DNA from: Phascolarctobacterium sp.
GTDB lineage: Bacteria; Bacillota; Negativicutes; Acidaminococcales; Acidaminococcaceae
DNA: 41,008 nucleotides
NCBI GenBank assembly: GCA_017457085.1
Contig: JAFTID010000075.1
Coordinates: 1-41,008 of the forward strand
Direction: 5' to 3'
Each line of letters begins with the position of its first letter. Position 1 is the first letter of the stretch. The position numbers were made by a program, and so were the translations under genes. The notes under the pieces were generated by a model. The model was not told the DNA's origin and ran no database searches. It was given only the letters and a program-made list of their open reading frames with translations. Shown piece by piece: positions 15,284 through 26,329 of this stretch.

Positions 15284-16318
15284 TTACAGCTCCGGAATCA
15301 TAGCGATAAGCTTATCAACTTCTTCGTCCTTGGTTGCCCAGCTTGTGCAAATGCGTGCGCTGTAGTTGCCATCGGGCAGATATTCGATAAGACTTAACAC
15401 AAATTCCTCGCTCAGCTTTTCAAATTGAGCAGGAGTTAAAATTACAAATTGTTGGTTGGTGGGAGATTCGGTAATAAATTTAAAACCGTGCGCCAGGAAA
15501 GCATCGCGGATTTTATAAGCTTGTTCTACAGCGTGACGACAAATTTCGATATACATATTGTCTTTCATCACAACGCCAAACTGAATGCCCAGCAGGCGAC
15601 CTTTCGCCAAGATGGCACCATTTTGTTTAGCGATGGAACGGAAGTCTGGTTTCAGGTTGTCGTTCAAAATAACAACAGCTTCGCCAAAAAGTAAACCGCA
15701 TTTGGTACCGCCAATGTAGAACACGTCGCAGTTGTTGGCAACGTCTTCTAAGGTCAAGTCGCTATCGGGAGAGCCAAGGGCGTAACCAAGACGGGCACCG
15801 TCAATGAAAAGGTACAAGCCATATTTTTTGCACACTGCGTACAGGGCTTCCAGTTCTGCTTTGTTATACATGCTGCCAACTTCAGTAGATTGGGAGATGT
15901 AAACCAGTTTGGGCTGCGCCCAATGTTCGCGGGCAGGGTCAGTATCGTACTTAATCCATTCAGCTTCGATTTGGGCAGCAGTCAGCTTGCCGTCGTCGGT
16001 GTGCAGGGGGATTACACGATGACCACCGTGTTCAATGGCACCTGCTTCGTGAGTGTTGATGTGACTGGGGAAGCTGGCGAGAACTGCTTGGTGGGGGCGC
16101 AGTGCCGCAGAGATTACTACTAAATTTGTTTGAGTGCCGCCAACTAAAAGATGCACGTCTGCATCGGGACGGTTGCAGGCAATTTTAACCAGCCCACGTG
16201 CTTCGTTGCAGTAAGCATCCATTCCGTAACCAGTGGTTTGCACCATATTGGTTGCTACTAATTTATCTAAAATGGCAGGATGACAGCCTTCGGTGTAATC
16301 GCTATTAAAACAGTACAT
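15284..16318 (-). CDS. Threonine aldolase family PLP enzyme (beta-eliminating lyase fold)
   Basis: A 344-residue fold-type I PLP enzyme, probably a low-specificity L-threonine aldolase that splits threonine into glycine and acetaldehyde. The N terminus FNSDYTEGCHPAILDKL is typical of the family. HxNTHEAGAIE (about 86-96) stacks on PLP, FIDGARLGYAL (about 171-181) holds the Asp contacting the PLP nitrogen, and GGTKCG has the Schiff-base lysine at about K206. Ribosome site aggag precedes ATG 16318. It heads or continues a minus-strand series with azlC and azlD, 46 nt after dedA. Confidence 0.88.
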   Translation of the reverse strand: MYCFNSDYTEGCHPAILDKLVATNMVQTTGYGMDAYCNEARGLVKIACNRPDADVHLLVGGTQTNLVVISAALRPHQAVLASFPSHINTHEAGAIEHGGHRVIPLHTDDGKLTAAQIEAEWIKYDTDPAREHWAQPKLVYISQSTEVGSMYNKAELEALYAVCKKYGLYLFIDGARLGYALGSPDSDLTLEDVANNCDVFYIGGTKCGLLFGEAVVILNDNLKPDFRSIAKQNGAILAKGRLLGIQFGVVMKDNMYIEICRHAVEQAYKIRDAFLAHGFKFITESPTNQQFVILTPAQFEKLSEEFVLSLIEYLPDGNYSARICTSWATKDEEVDKLIAMIPEL

Positions 16319-16364
16319 GTGAATTCTCCTAATCTATTAATCTTAAAAAAGTTAGAAGTGCTTA

Positions 16365-17009
16365 TTACTTTTTTAGGTGAGCTTTGACGAACTCAAGAAT
16401 AATGGGCATCACGGATAAAACTACGATACTCAAGGTTACGATGGGGAAGTTTTGTTTTACGAAGGGAATGTTACCAAAGAAGTAACCACCGCCTACGAAC
16501 AAGGCAACCCACACGCAAGCACCGATAACATTGTAACGGGCAAAGGTTCCGTAGTGCATTTTGCCAATGCCAGCAACGAAGGGTGCGAAGGTACGCACGA
16601 TGGGAACGAAGCGTGCCAAAACGATAGCTTTGTGACCGTGCTTTTCGTAAAATTCGTGAGCCTTTTGAATATGCTCCGGCTTTATGATGCCTCGCTTGGA
16701 ATTTATAATCGCCATGCCAGCCTTCTCGCCTATAAAATAGTTGGTGGCATCGCCTAAGACTGCGCTCACCAAAAAGATACCGGTGATAATGGTAATGTTC
16801 ATGCCGTCAGGAGCAGTAGCTGCCAAGGCACCGCAAGCAAAAAGCAGGGAGTCGCCCGGTAAAAAGGGAGTAACTACCAAACCAGTTTCGCAGAAAACAA
16901 CAGTAAATAAAATTGCGTAAATAAAATGACCGTAAGCTTCCATGATGGCAGGCAAATGCTTGTCCAAATGAAGCACTAAGTCGATGAATTGCAGAATTAA
17001 TTCTTCCAT
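16365..17009 (-). CDS. DedA family membrane protein
   Basis: A 214-residue protein with the DedA/VTT signatures FLPGDSLLFACGALAA, DATNYFIGEKAG and ARFVPIVRTFAPFVAGIGKM and four to six hydrophobic segments. DedA proteins act as lipid (undecaprenyl phosphate or phospholipid) translocases or scramblases in the inner membrane. The frame is open to 17120, but MEELILQFIDLVLHLDKHL at 17009 has the ribosome site aaagga and the usual family start. It is divergent from map. Confidence 0.9.
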   Translation of the reverse strand: MEELILQFIDLVLHLDKHLPAIMEAYGHFIYAILFTVVFCETGLVVTPFLPGDSLLFACGALAATAPDGMNITIITGIFLVSAVLGDATNYFIGEKAGMAIINSKRGIIKPEHIQKAHEFYEKHGHKAIVLARFVPIVRTFAPFVAGIGKMHYGTFARYNVIGACVWVALFVGGGYFFGNIPFVKQNFPIVTLSIVVLSVMPIILEFVKAHLKK

Positions 17010-17107
17010 AAATAAGTCCTTTCTTGCATAAAAGTAATCATACAGAACAATTTTACCACAAGCATCCCTTAATGTCATAATAAATTTATCACGGAGAAAA
17101 GAATTTG

Positions 17108-17116
17108 TGCTATAAT
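17108..17116 (+). promoter_or_regulatory. Extended -10 promoter of map
   Basis: TGC directly before a perfect TATAAT (17111-17116), 35 bp before ATG 17151. No good -35 box is seen at normal spacing, which an extended -10 element does not need. Confidence 0.55.
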
Positions 17117-17150
17117 ACAATGTTAGAAAAGAATTTTAAGGAGAATTAAA

Positions 17151-17963
17151 ATGAATCAAGAGCTTTTAAATAAAATTGAAGCCTATAGAGCCAAAGGCTA
17201 CGAAGTTCCCGATGTGGATATGATTAAAACTCCGGAACAAATCGAAGGTATTCGTAAGGCTTGCGAAATTAACACTGCTGTTTTGGACGAAGTTGCTAAA
17301 CACATTAAAGCTGGTATGACCACTGCTGAAATCGATAAAATTGTTTATGACTTTACCACTGCTCAAGGTGCAGTGCCTGCTCCCCTTGGCTTCTGCGGCT
17401 TCCCGAAAAGTGTTTGCACTTCCATCAACGACCAAGTTTGCCACGGTATTCCTAGCGAACACGACGTGCTGAAAAGTGGCGACATCGTAAACGTAGACGT
17501 TTCTACCATTTATAATGGTTACTACGCAGATGCTTCCCGTATGTTTATGATTGGCAAAGTAACTCCCAAGGCTGAAAAGCTTGTTAATATTACTAAAGAA
17601 TGCTTGAAAAAAGGCATTGAAGCTGCCAAAGCTTGGGGCACCGTTGGTGACATTGGTGCTGCAGTTTCCGCACTGGCTCGCAAACACGGCTACAGTGTTG
17701 TAGAAGAATTTGGTGGTCACGGCGTAGGCGTTGAATTTCACGAAGAACCTTTCGTTTGCCATGTTGGCAAGCGTGGAACGGGTATGCTCCTGGTTCCCGG
17801 CATGATTCTTACCATCGAACCAATGATTAACGCAGGTAAACGTGACATTTTCGTTGACGCTGCTAACGAATGGACTGTTTATACTTCTGACCGTAGTTTG
17901 TCTGCGCAATGGGAGCATACCATACTTATTACTGAGAATGGACCTGAAATATTAACATATTAA
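17151..17963 (+). CDS. map: Type I methionine aminopeptidase
   Basis: Removes the initiator methionine from nascent proteins. The 270-residue protein has the metal-binding series DVSTIYNGYYADASRMF (two Asp), GHGVGVEFHEEP (His), ILTIEPMI (Glu) and AQWEHTILIT (Glu). The extra 25 N-terminal residues before IKTPEQIEGIRKACEI are longer than in the shortest type Ia enzymes and have no zinc-finger cysteines. The gene stands alone, not in the usual ribosomal-protein operon, so it may be a second copy; the rest of the genome would tell. Confidence 0.94.
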   Translation: MNQELLNKIEAYRAKGYEVPDVDMIKTPEQIEGIRKACEINTAVLDEVAKHIKAGMTTAEIDKIVYDFTTAQGAVPAPLGFCGFPKSVCTSINDQVCHGIPSEHDVLKSGDIVNVDVSTIYNGYYADASRMFMIGKVTPKAEKLVNITKECLKKGIEAAKAWGTVGDIGAAVSALARKHGYSVVEEFGGHGVGVEFHEEPFVCHVGKRGTGMLLVPGMILTIEPMINAGKRDIFVDAANEWTVYTSDRSLSAQWEHTILITENGPEILTY

Positions 17964-17969
17964 AAACTG

Positions 17970-17997
17970 AAAGCTCCGCATTCGCGGAGCTTTCGTG
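17970..17997. terminator. Terminator of map
   Basis: A perfect 10-bp stem aaagctccgc/gcggagcttt (17970-17979/17984-17993) with a 4-nt loop, between the converging map and DUF805 genes. Confidence 0.85.
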
Positions 17998-17999
17998 CT

Positions 18000-18359
18000 T
18001 TAAAAATCGAACTCAAGTGGATCTGGTCCGTATTGGTTCCAGCCATCAGTGCCTTTGGCAAAGAGCAGGTATAAAAGGAAGAAAAAGTTTACGACGGGGA
18101 TTAAAACCAAGAAACCCCAGTAACCACTTTTATCCAAATCGTGGCAACGGCGCACGATGAAGGAGCTGGTAACAATTACGTTAAAAACAGGTACTACCTT
18201 AAAAAGCATATCTGTGATGAATAAAGGTAGCAGCATTTCAAAAATCATTAGCAAGCAGCTTACTGCTAAGCTAAAGAGAATGGGCTTCCAAAAGTAAGGC
18301 CAACGGTTAATACGTCCGTCAAAGCGCAGGTAATCGTATTGAAATTGTTCCCAAGTCAT
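18000..18359 (-). CDS. DUF805 family membrane protein
   Basis: A 119-residue protein with the DUF805 pattern: an N-terminal FDGRINRWPYF, three to four hydrophobic spans, RRCHDLDKSGYWGFLVLIP in the second half, and the C-terminal KGTDGWNQYGPDPLE. Function of the family is unknown. The frame reaches GTG 18368, but gaggtga overlaps that codon and is well placed for ATG 18359. It lies 14 nt after ttcA on the minus strand and is probably co-transcribed. Confidence 0.88.
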   Translation of the reverse strand: MTWEQFQYDYLRFDGRINRWPYFWKPILFSLAVSCLLMIFEMLLPLFITDMLFKVVPVFNVIVTSSFIVRRCHDLDKSGYWGFLVLIPVVNFFFLLYLLFAKGTDGWNQYGPDPLEFDF

Positions 18360-18373
18360 TAATATCACCTCAT

Positions 18374-19174
18374 TTATTTGTTGTTCTTTTTATTCCAGAA
18401 GGCGCGGAATTTTTGCGCCAGTTCTTTTTGACCAAGCTTGTCAGGCCACAGCTCCTGCGTATTGGTGCAGCGCATTGCTGCTGCTAGATGTTCGTACACT
18501 TCCGGGTACTGGTCGTTGAGGGCAGCGATATGCTCCTTCACATCTTGGCGAGTAGTGTAGCCATCGTAGGGACAGGGATTTTTAAGAGGCTTCAGCTGTA
18601 ATTTATCTACCAGCTCACGAATTTCGCTTTCTCTGTAATACAAAAGGGGGCGCAAAACTGTAAGCCCCGTTCTGGAAAGGGGTGTCACCGGCAAAAAGGT
18701 ACGCAGCTGACCGCTAGTAAAGATGTTCATAAAGAAAGTTTCTACTGCATCGTCGTGATGATGTGCCAAGGCAACCTTGTTAAAGCCCAGCTCCAAGGCC
18801 CTGCGATTTGTGGCAGCGCGTCTAAAATAGGCACAGGTAAAGCAGGGAGTGTTCCCCTTATTTTGCCAAGCAGCGTTTACGTCCACGTCATCGTGGTAAT
18901 GTTCTACACCGTAGTGCTTGCAAAAATCTTCCAGCTCTTGTTTAGGAAAGTTAGGCGCAAACATGGCATTGACCGTGTAGCAGGCAAGGTCAAAGGGAAT
19001 GGGAGAATATTTTTTTATCTCAGCCAAGGCTGCCGTCAGGAACATACTATCCTTGCCACCACTTAGACCGATTAAAATTCTGTCACCGGGGGCAAGCATG
19101 TCAAATTCGATAATGGCACGCCAAAGCTTACTTAAATCGTCCGCTGGGACGAAGGAGGTACGTTTTTCAGTCAT
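18374..19174 (-). CDS. ttcA: tRNA 2-thiocytidine synthetase TtcA-like
   Basis: A 266-residue PP-loop ATPase that probably thiolates cytidine 32 of some tRNAs. Visible are LIGLSGGKDSMFL (PP-loop, about residues 36-48), a CxxC pair in PCFTCAYFRRAATN (iron-sulfur ligands), ALAHHHDDAVETFFMN, and NPCPYDGYTTRQDVKEH with a further cysteine. These are the features that separate TtcA/TtuA relatives from other PP-loop enzymes. Other TtcA-like proteins with unknown targets are the alternative. Confidence 0.85.
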   Translation of the reverse strand: MTEKRTSFVPADDLSKLWRAIIEFDMLAPGDRILIGLSGGKDSMFLTAALAEIKKYSPIPFDLACYTVNAMFAPNFPKQELEDFCKHYGVEHYHDDVDVNAAWQNKGNTPCFTCAYFRRAATNRRALELGFNKVALAHHHDDAVETFFMNIFTSGQLRTFLPVTPLSRTGLTVLRPLLYYRESEIRELVDKLQLKPLKNPCPYDGYTTRQDVKEHIAALNDQYPEVYEHLAAAMRCTNTQELWPDKLGQKELAQKFRAFWNKKNNK

Positions 19175-19322
19175 CTTAAAACCTTCTGTAAAATAGTTAG
19201 CTTGGTCTGATAAAATGGGAGAAAATTATCAGTATCTATATTATAGCATACTCACTTCGTAAAAAATTGTAAAAATTTGAAATGTATACATTATGCTTCA
19301 GGGGCAATTGGTAAGATTTTTG

Positions 19323-19331
19323 TGTTATAAT
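19323..19331 (+). promoter_or_regulatory. Extended -10 promoter before pcrA
   Basis: TGT directly followed by TATAAT (19326-19331), about 70 bp before the helicase ATG. No convincing -35 box. Confidence 0.4.
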
Positions 19332-19399
19332 AATAAGACTGTAGATAGAAAAATAGTTGTTCAGGCGCGTAAGCGCAAATTGGAGGTCTAGGAAATTTT

Positions 19400-21622
19400 A
19401 TGGTAGATGATACGATTAAGGGACTGAACCCGCAGCAAGCAGATGCAGTGCAAACGGTGAACGGTCCCATGTTAATTTTGGCAGGTGCTGGTAGTGGCAA
19501 AACTAAAGTGCTTACCTGTCGTATTGCTCATTTGTTAAATCAAGGTGTATTGCCTTACAGAATTTTGGCGATTACCTTTACCAATAAAGCGGCAGCAGAG
19601 ATGCGTGAACGTGTAGACAAAATGGCAGGCGTGGCAGCAAAGGACGTATGGCTCCATACCTTCCATGCATTTTGTGCTAAACTGCTCCGTTTTGAAATTG
19701 ATAAATTAGGAACTTACACAAATAATTTCGCGATTTACGATACAACTGATACTAAAAGCTTGGTGAAGCAAGTTCTGCAAGAGTTGAACTTGGACGAAAA
19801 ACGTTTCCAACCCTCTGGTGTAATCAGTCATATCAGTAATGCTAAGAACCAATTGAAAACTGCGGCAGCTTACGCTAAAGAAGCTGGCGATTTTTACGAG
19901 CAAAAGGTTGCGGAAATTTACGCTCGCTACGAAGCGAAGCTGCAACAAAATAACGCTCTTGACTTTGATGACTTGCTCTTGGTTACTTTGAAACTGCTCC
20001 AAGAAAATGAAGAAGTACGCACTAAATATCAAGACAAGTTTGATTATATTTTGGTAGACGAATATCAAGATACTAACTACGCACAATATCTGCTGACCAA
20101 GCTTTTGGCGGCGAAGCATAAAAATATTTGCGTTGTTGGTGATGCTGACCAAAGTATTTACGGCTGGCGCGGTGCTGATATTACCAATATCCTTGATTTT
20201 GAAAAGGATTACCCGGAAGCTAAGCTGGTTAAATTGGAACAAAACTACCGTAGCACTCAAGTAATTCTTGATGCGGCAAACGCTGTAATCGATAATAACA
20301 CTGGTCGTAAGCCTAAAAACTTGTGGACTGATAAAGACAATGGCAAAGAGATTACCTATTTCAAAGCTATTGATGAACGTGATGAAGCACGTTTTGTGAT
20401 TGAACAATTGCAAGGCCTGCAACGTCGTGAAAATAAAAAGCTTGGCGATATGGCAGTGCTCTATCGTACCAACACCCAATCCCGTGTGTTTGAAGAAATG
20501 CTGATTAAGAGTGGCATTCCCTATAACATCGTGGGGGGCACAAAGTTCTATGAACGTAAGGAAATTAAAGATATCATCGCTTATATGCGTGTAATTTTTA
20601 ATCCTAACGACTCTTTAAGCTTGCTGAGAATTATTAATGTGCCTCGTCGTGGCATTGGTGATGCTACTTTGGCGAAGCTGCTTGCTTACGCAGAAGAAAA
20701 TCAAATGAATTTGTTTGACGTAGTTTCTGCTTCCAGTGAAGTGCCTGGTTTGAGCAGTCGCTTTGTTGGCAAGCTGGAAGAATTGAGCAGCATTATTTTT
20801 GAATTGATGGGCGAAGCAAATTCTGGCGAAGTGCCTGTAAAACAACTCATTGATAATGTAATGACTAAAACCGGCTATCTTGAGGAACTGCAAAACAGCA
20901 AGAGCGCTCAAGATCAGAGCCGTGTAGAAAATTTACAAGAACTGCTTTCCGTTGCAGAAGATTTTGCCAAAGGCGAGGAAGAAGATACTTTGGAAAACTT
21001 CTTGGGCAGGGTAGCCCTTGTTTCTGATATTGATGATGCAGAGCTTGGTGAAGATGCCATTACTTTAATGACTCTCCACTCTGCAAAAGGCTTGGAGTTC
21101 CCGGTGGTGTTCCTGGTTGGTATGGAAGAAGGCATCTTCCCCCACGCTCGCACTTTGATGAGTGATGAGGAGATTGAGGAAGAACGCCGCTTGTGCTACG
21201 TGGGCATTACCCGTGCGGAACAAGATTTATATTTAAGCCACGCAAGAATGCGTACAATTTTTGGGCATACTGTTTCTTATCCGCCCTCTCGTTTCTTGAA
21301 GGAAGTACCTCGCAATTTGATTCACGAGTTCAAACGTCCCCAAGCACAACGTACTGTTTCCCAACAAACAGCACCTCAACGTGAAAAACGCATGACTAAT
21401 ACTGACTGGTTCTTGCAGCCTAAGAGTAGCTTCGTGCCGAAGGAAACTGCTGGCAACAGCACTACCTTTAGCGCAGGCGACAAGGTTAGCCATAGCAAGT
21501 GGGGCGTTGGTACCGTAGTTAGCGTTATTAACGGCGCTGATGGACAAGAGGTAAAAGTTGCGTTTGCTGGCGCAGGTATTCGCAGTTTGCTTACCAAGTA
21601 CGCTGTGCTTAAAAAGGTTTAA
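19400..21622 (+). CDS. pcrA: ATP-dependent DNA helicase PcrA/UvrD
   Basis: A 740-residue superfamily 1A 3'-5' helicase for nucleotide excision repair and replication-fork processing. Motifs in order: Q motif LNPQQADAV, Walker A GAGSGKT (29-35), AITFTNKAAAEMRERV, motif II VDEYQDTN (about 219-226), GDADQSIYGWRGA, QNYRS, TLHSAKGLEFPVVFL and VGITRAEQDLYL. The C-terminal Tudor-like part (GDKVSHSKWGVGTVVSV) is what PcrA uses to touch RNA polymerase. It is followed by ligA, the same pcrA-ligA order as in Bacillus. Confidence 0.96.
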   Translation: MVDDTIKGLNPQQADAVQTVNGPMLILAGAGSGKTKVLTCRIAHLLNQGVLPYRILAITFTNKAAAEMRERVDKMAGVAAKDVWLHTFHAFCAKLLRFEIDKLGTYTNNFAIYDTTDTKSLVKQVLQELNLDEKRFQPSGVISHISNAKNQLKTAAAYAKEAGDFYEQKVAEIYARYEAKLQQNNALDFDDLLLVTLKLLQENEEVRTKYQDKFDYILVDEYQDTNYAQYLLTKLLAAKHKNICVVGDADQSIYGWRGADITNILDFEKDYPEAKLVKLEQNYRSTQVILDAANAVIDNNTGRKPKNLWTDKDNGKEITYFKAIDERDEARFVIEQLQGLQRRENKKLGDMAVLYRTNTQSRVFEEMLIKSGIPYNIVGGTKFYERKEIKDIIAYMRVIFNPNDSLSLLRIINVPRRGIGDATLAKLLAYAEENQMNLFDVVSASSEVPGLSSRFVGKLEELSSIIFELMGEANSGEVPVKQLIDNVMTKTGYLEELQNSKSAQDQSRVENLQELLSVAEDFAKGEEEDTLENFLGRVALVSDIDDAELGEDAITLMTLHSAKGLEFPVVFLVGMEEGIFPHARTLMSDEEIEEERRLCYVGITRAEQDLYLSHARMRTIFGHTVSYPPSRFLKEVPRNLIHEFKRPQAQRTVSQQTAPQREKRMTNTDWFLQPKSSFVPKETAGNSTTFSAGDKVSHSKWGVGTVVSVINGADGQEVKVAFAGAGIRSLLTKYAVLKKV

Positions 21623-21650
21623 TTTATATACATTAATCAATAAGTCTGGC

Positions 21651-23739
<2,089 letters not shown>

Positions 23740-23763
23740 AACTGTTATAAGTAAGTAAAAAAG

Positions 23764-23796
23764 GAGTGGAAGCAAAAGCTTTCACTCGTTTTTTGT
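23764..23796 (+). terminator. Terminator of ligA, identical to the one at 32417
   Basis: The stem gagtggaagc/gctttcactc (23764-23773/23778-23787, one G-T pair, 4-nt loop) is followed by a run of six T. A 28-bp stretch (23764-23791) recurs exactly at 32417-32444, so identical copies bracket the Fic/hsd genes. Confidence 0.85.
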
Positions 23797-23832
23797 TATT
23801 CCGTTATTTAGATAAATATTGTTCCGAAGTTA

Positions 23833-23861
23833 TTGGTATTATTTCGATAAAGTGGTACACT
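23833..23861 (+). promoter_or_regulatory. Promoter of the fic-hsd operon
   Basis: TTGGTA (23833-23838), a 17-bp spacer and TACACT (23856-23861) preceded by TGG (extended -10), 25 bp before ATG 23887. It is the only good promoter seen upstream of the five island genes. Confidence 0.5.
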
Positions 23862-23886
23862 ATAGGTAATACAGGAGGGATAACCG

Positions 23887-24780
23887 ATGTTTATTACAGT
23901 AAAACAGGCTTCTGAAAAATGGGGCATTTCTGATAGAAGAATACGGGTGCTTTGTTCTGAAGGGAAAATTCCCGGTGCGTATCAAGAAGGACGAGGTTGG
24001 AAAATTCCAACAGATGCAAGAAAACCAGTAGATGGAAGATATAAATCAAAGGAAAGCGTCTTGCTACAAATTGACCGTAAGAAAGTAGAATTAGACGGCA
24101 GGAGACCTTTGACTGCCGGTGAGGTAGCAAGACTCAATGAGGAATTTATCGTAGAGTATACATATAATTCCAATGCAATTGAAGGCAACACTCTTACGCT
24201 AAGAGAAACAGATTTAGTGCTTAGAGGTCTTACTATTGATAAAAAACCATTAAAAGATCACTTGGAGGCTGTAGGACACAAAGAAGCTTTTGAATTTGTA
24301 AGAGAGCTTGTAAAGGATAATGTTCCTATTAGTGAAAGGGTTATTAAGCAAATTCATTACCTCGTTCTGGCAGATAAGAAAGAAGATAGAGGTGTATATC
24401 GCAGAGTTCCTGTAAGAATTATGGGAGCTCAACATGAACCTGCGCAACCATATCTTATTGAAGTAAAGATGGAGCAGTTGTTGCGTGAGTTTGCTGAAAG
24501 TACAGAACATATTGTGACAAAGCTGGCGCGTTTCCATATTGAATTTGAAGGCATCCATCCGTTTATTGATGGCAATGGTAGAACAGGACGGCTACTGGTG
24601 AATCTTGAGTTGATGAAAGCAGGCTACCCGCCTATAGACATTAAGTTTACAGATAGAATTACTTATTACAATGCATTTGATGAATATTACGTAAAGCACA
24701 ACCTTTCAGCTATGGAGAATCTGTTTGCAGGATATATCAATGCAAGACTGGATATGTATTTAGATATGTTGAAAGATTGA
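23887..24780 (+). CDS. Fic family protein with N-terminal HTH
   Basis: A 297-residue protein. Residues 1-45 resemble an excisionase/MerR-type helix-turn-helix (VKQASEKWGISDRRIRVLC...GRGWKIP). The rest is a Fic domain with the full active motif HPFIDGNGRTGR (224-235), which in the family transfers AMP or another nucleotide moiety to protein hydroxyls. SNAIEG (95-100) fits the inhibitory helix [ST]xxxE[GN], placed N-terminal, which makes it an autoinhibited class II Fic protein with no separate antitoxin needed. Ribosome site ggaggg precedes ATG 23887. It is the first gene of the hsd operon, 43 nt before hsdM. Targets are unknown; regulation or a growth-arrest back-up for the restriction system are inferences. 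Confidence 0.88.
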   Translation: MFITVKQASEKWGISDRRIRVLCSEGKIPGAYQEGRGWKIPTDARKPVDGRYKSKESVLLQIDRKKVELDGRRPLTAGEVARLNEEFIVEYTYNSNAIEGNTLTLRETDLVLRGLTIDKKPLKDHLEAVGHKEAFEFVRELVKDNVPISERVIKQIHYLVLADKKEDRGVYRRVPVRIMGAQHEPAQPYLIEVKMEQLLREFAESTEHIVTKLARFHIEFEGIHPFIDGNGRTGRLLVNLELMKAGYPPIDIKFTDRITYYNAFDEYYVKHNLSAMENLFAGYINARLDMYLDMLKD

Positions 24781-24823
24781 CTATCTTTTGTGCTCTATTC
24801 TTGGAACAGGGAGAACGATTAAA

Positions 24824-26329
24824 ATGATTACAGGCGAATTAAAAAATAAAATAGATGGTCTTTGGGATATATTCGCAGCAGGTGGATTGGTAAATCCTCT
24901 TGATGTTATTGAGCAAATTACTTACTTGATGTTCATTCATGATTTAGATGAGGCAGATAATTTGCGTGCTAAAGAAAGTGCAATGCTTGGCTTGCCTTAT
25001 CAAAGTATGTTTGCAGATGTTGTTGTCATCAATGAACGCGAAGTGGATGGCAAGCAATTAAAATGGAGCGTCTTCCGCGACTTTCCTGCAGGGAAAATGT
25101 ATTCCGTAATGCAGGAAGATGTGTTTCCATTCATTAAACAGCTTCACGGAGATAAGAACAGCGCTTATTCCAAGTATATGGATGATGCAATTTTTAAACT
25201 GCCAACACCTTTAGTACTTTCTAAAGTTGTAGCAACCTTGGACGAAATTTATAACCAAATGGCACAAGTACACGATAGCGATATTCGTGGTGATGTGTAC
25301 GAATACTTGCTGTCTAAAATTGCACAATCTGGTCGCAATGGACAGTTCCGCACGCCTCGTCACATTATTAAAATGATGGTTGCCTTGATGCAACCTAAAC
25401 CTGACGATGTAATTTGTGACCCGGCTTGTGGTACAAGTGGTTTCCTTGTAGCAGCTGGTGAATATTTAAAAGATAACCATAAAGAAGAAATCTTCTTCAA
25501 CAAACAAAAGAAGGACCATTACATGAACGGTTTGTTCCATGGTTATGATATGGATAGAACTATGCTGCGCATTGGCGCTATGAATATGATGACTCACGGT
25601 GTGGAAAATCCTTTTATCGAATATCGTGATAGTCTTTCTGACCAAAACCCTGACAGAAATAAATATTCCCTGATTTTGGCGAACCCTCCGTTTAAAGGAA
25701 GTCTTGATAACGATATCGTCTCCGTTGATTTACTCAAGATGTGTAAGACGAAAAAGACAGAGCTGCTTTTCTTGGCACTCTTTATGAAAATGCTCAGACT
25801 TGGCGGGCGTTGTGCTTGTATTGTTCCTGATGGCGTACTCTTTGGTTCTTCCAATGCTCACAAGGCAATTCGCAAAGAGCTTATTGAAGGCAACCGTTTG
25901 GAAGCAGTAATCTCTATGCCTTCCGGTGTGTTTAAACCTTACGCTGGTGTAAGTACTGGTATTTTAATTTTTACTAAGACTGGACACGGTGGCACCGATA
26001 AAGTTTGGTTCTACGATATGCAGGCCGATGGCTTTAGCCTTGATGACAAGCGTACTGCTATAAATGACAACGATATTCCAGATATCATTGCGCGCTTCCA
26101 TAATTTAGATGGCGAGGCAGAACGCGCTCGCACAGAAAAATCCTTCTTCGTGGATGTGCAAGAGATTATCGAAAATGGTTATGACCTTTCCATAAACAAA
26201 TATAAAAAGATTGAGTATGTTCCTGTAGAATACCCGCCAACAGAACAAATTATGGCGGAACTGCACGAACTGGAAATGGAAATTACCAAAGGCTTGGCAG
26301 AATTAGAGGAGATGCTTGAAAATGACTGA
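24824..26329 (+). CDS. hsdM: Type I restriction-modification system methyltransferase subunit
   Basis: A 501-residue N6-adenine DNA methyltransferase subunit. The helical HsdM N-domain comes first (LKNKIDGLWDIFAAGGL, VIEQITYLMFIHDLDE), then the SAM-binding motif I DPACGTSGFL (199-208) and catalytic motif IV NPPF (287-290). It needs HsdS for target recognition. The frame is open from TTG 24788, but ATG 24824 is the family start and has agggag upstream. Its end overlaps the next gene by 8 bp (ATGACTGA), so translation is coupled to the AlbA_2 protein rather than directly to HsdS. Confidence 0.95.
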   Translation: MITGELKNKIDGLWDIFAAGGLVNPLDVIEQITYLMFIHDLDEADNLRAKESAMLGLPYQSMFADVVVINEREVDGKQLKWSVFRDFPAGKMYSVMQEDVFPFIKQLHGDKNSAYSKYMDDAIFKLPTPLVLSKVVATLDEIYNQMAQVHDSDIRGDVYEYLLSKIAQSGRNGQFRTPRHIIKMMVALMQPKPDDVICDPACGTSGFLVAAGEYLKDNHKEEIFFNKQKKDHYMNGLFHGYDMDRTMLRIGAMNMMTHGVENPFIEYRDSLSDQNPDRNKYSLILANPPFKGSLDNDIVSVDLLKMCKTKKTELLFLALFMKMLRLGGRCACIVPDGVLFGSSNAHKAIRKELIEGNRLEAVISMPSGVFKPYAGVSTGILIFTKTGHGGTDKVWFYDMQADGFSLDDKRTAINDNDIPDIIARFHNLDGEAERARTEKSFFVDVQEIIENGYDLSINKYKKIEYVPVEYPPTEQIMAELHELEMEITKGLAELEEMLEND

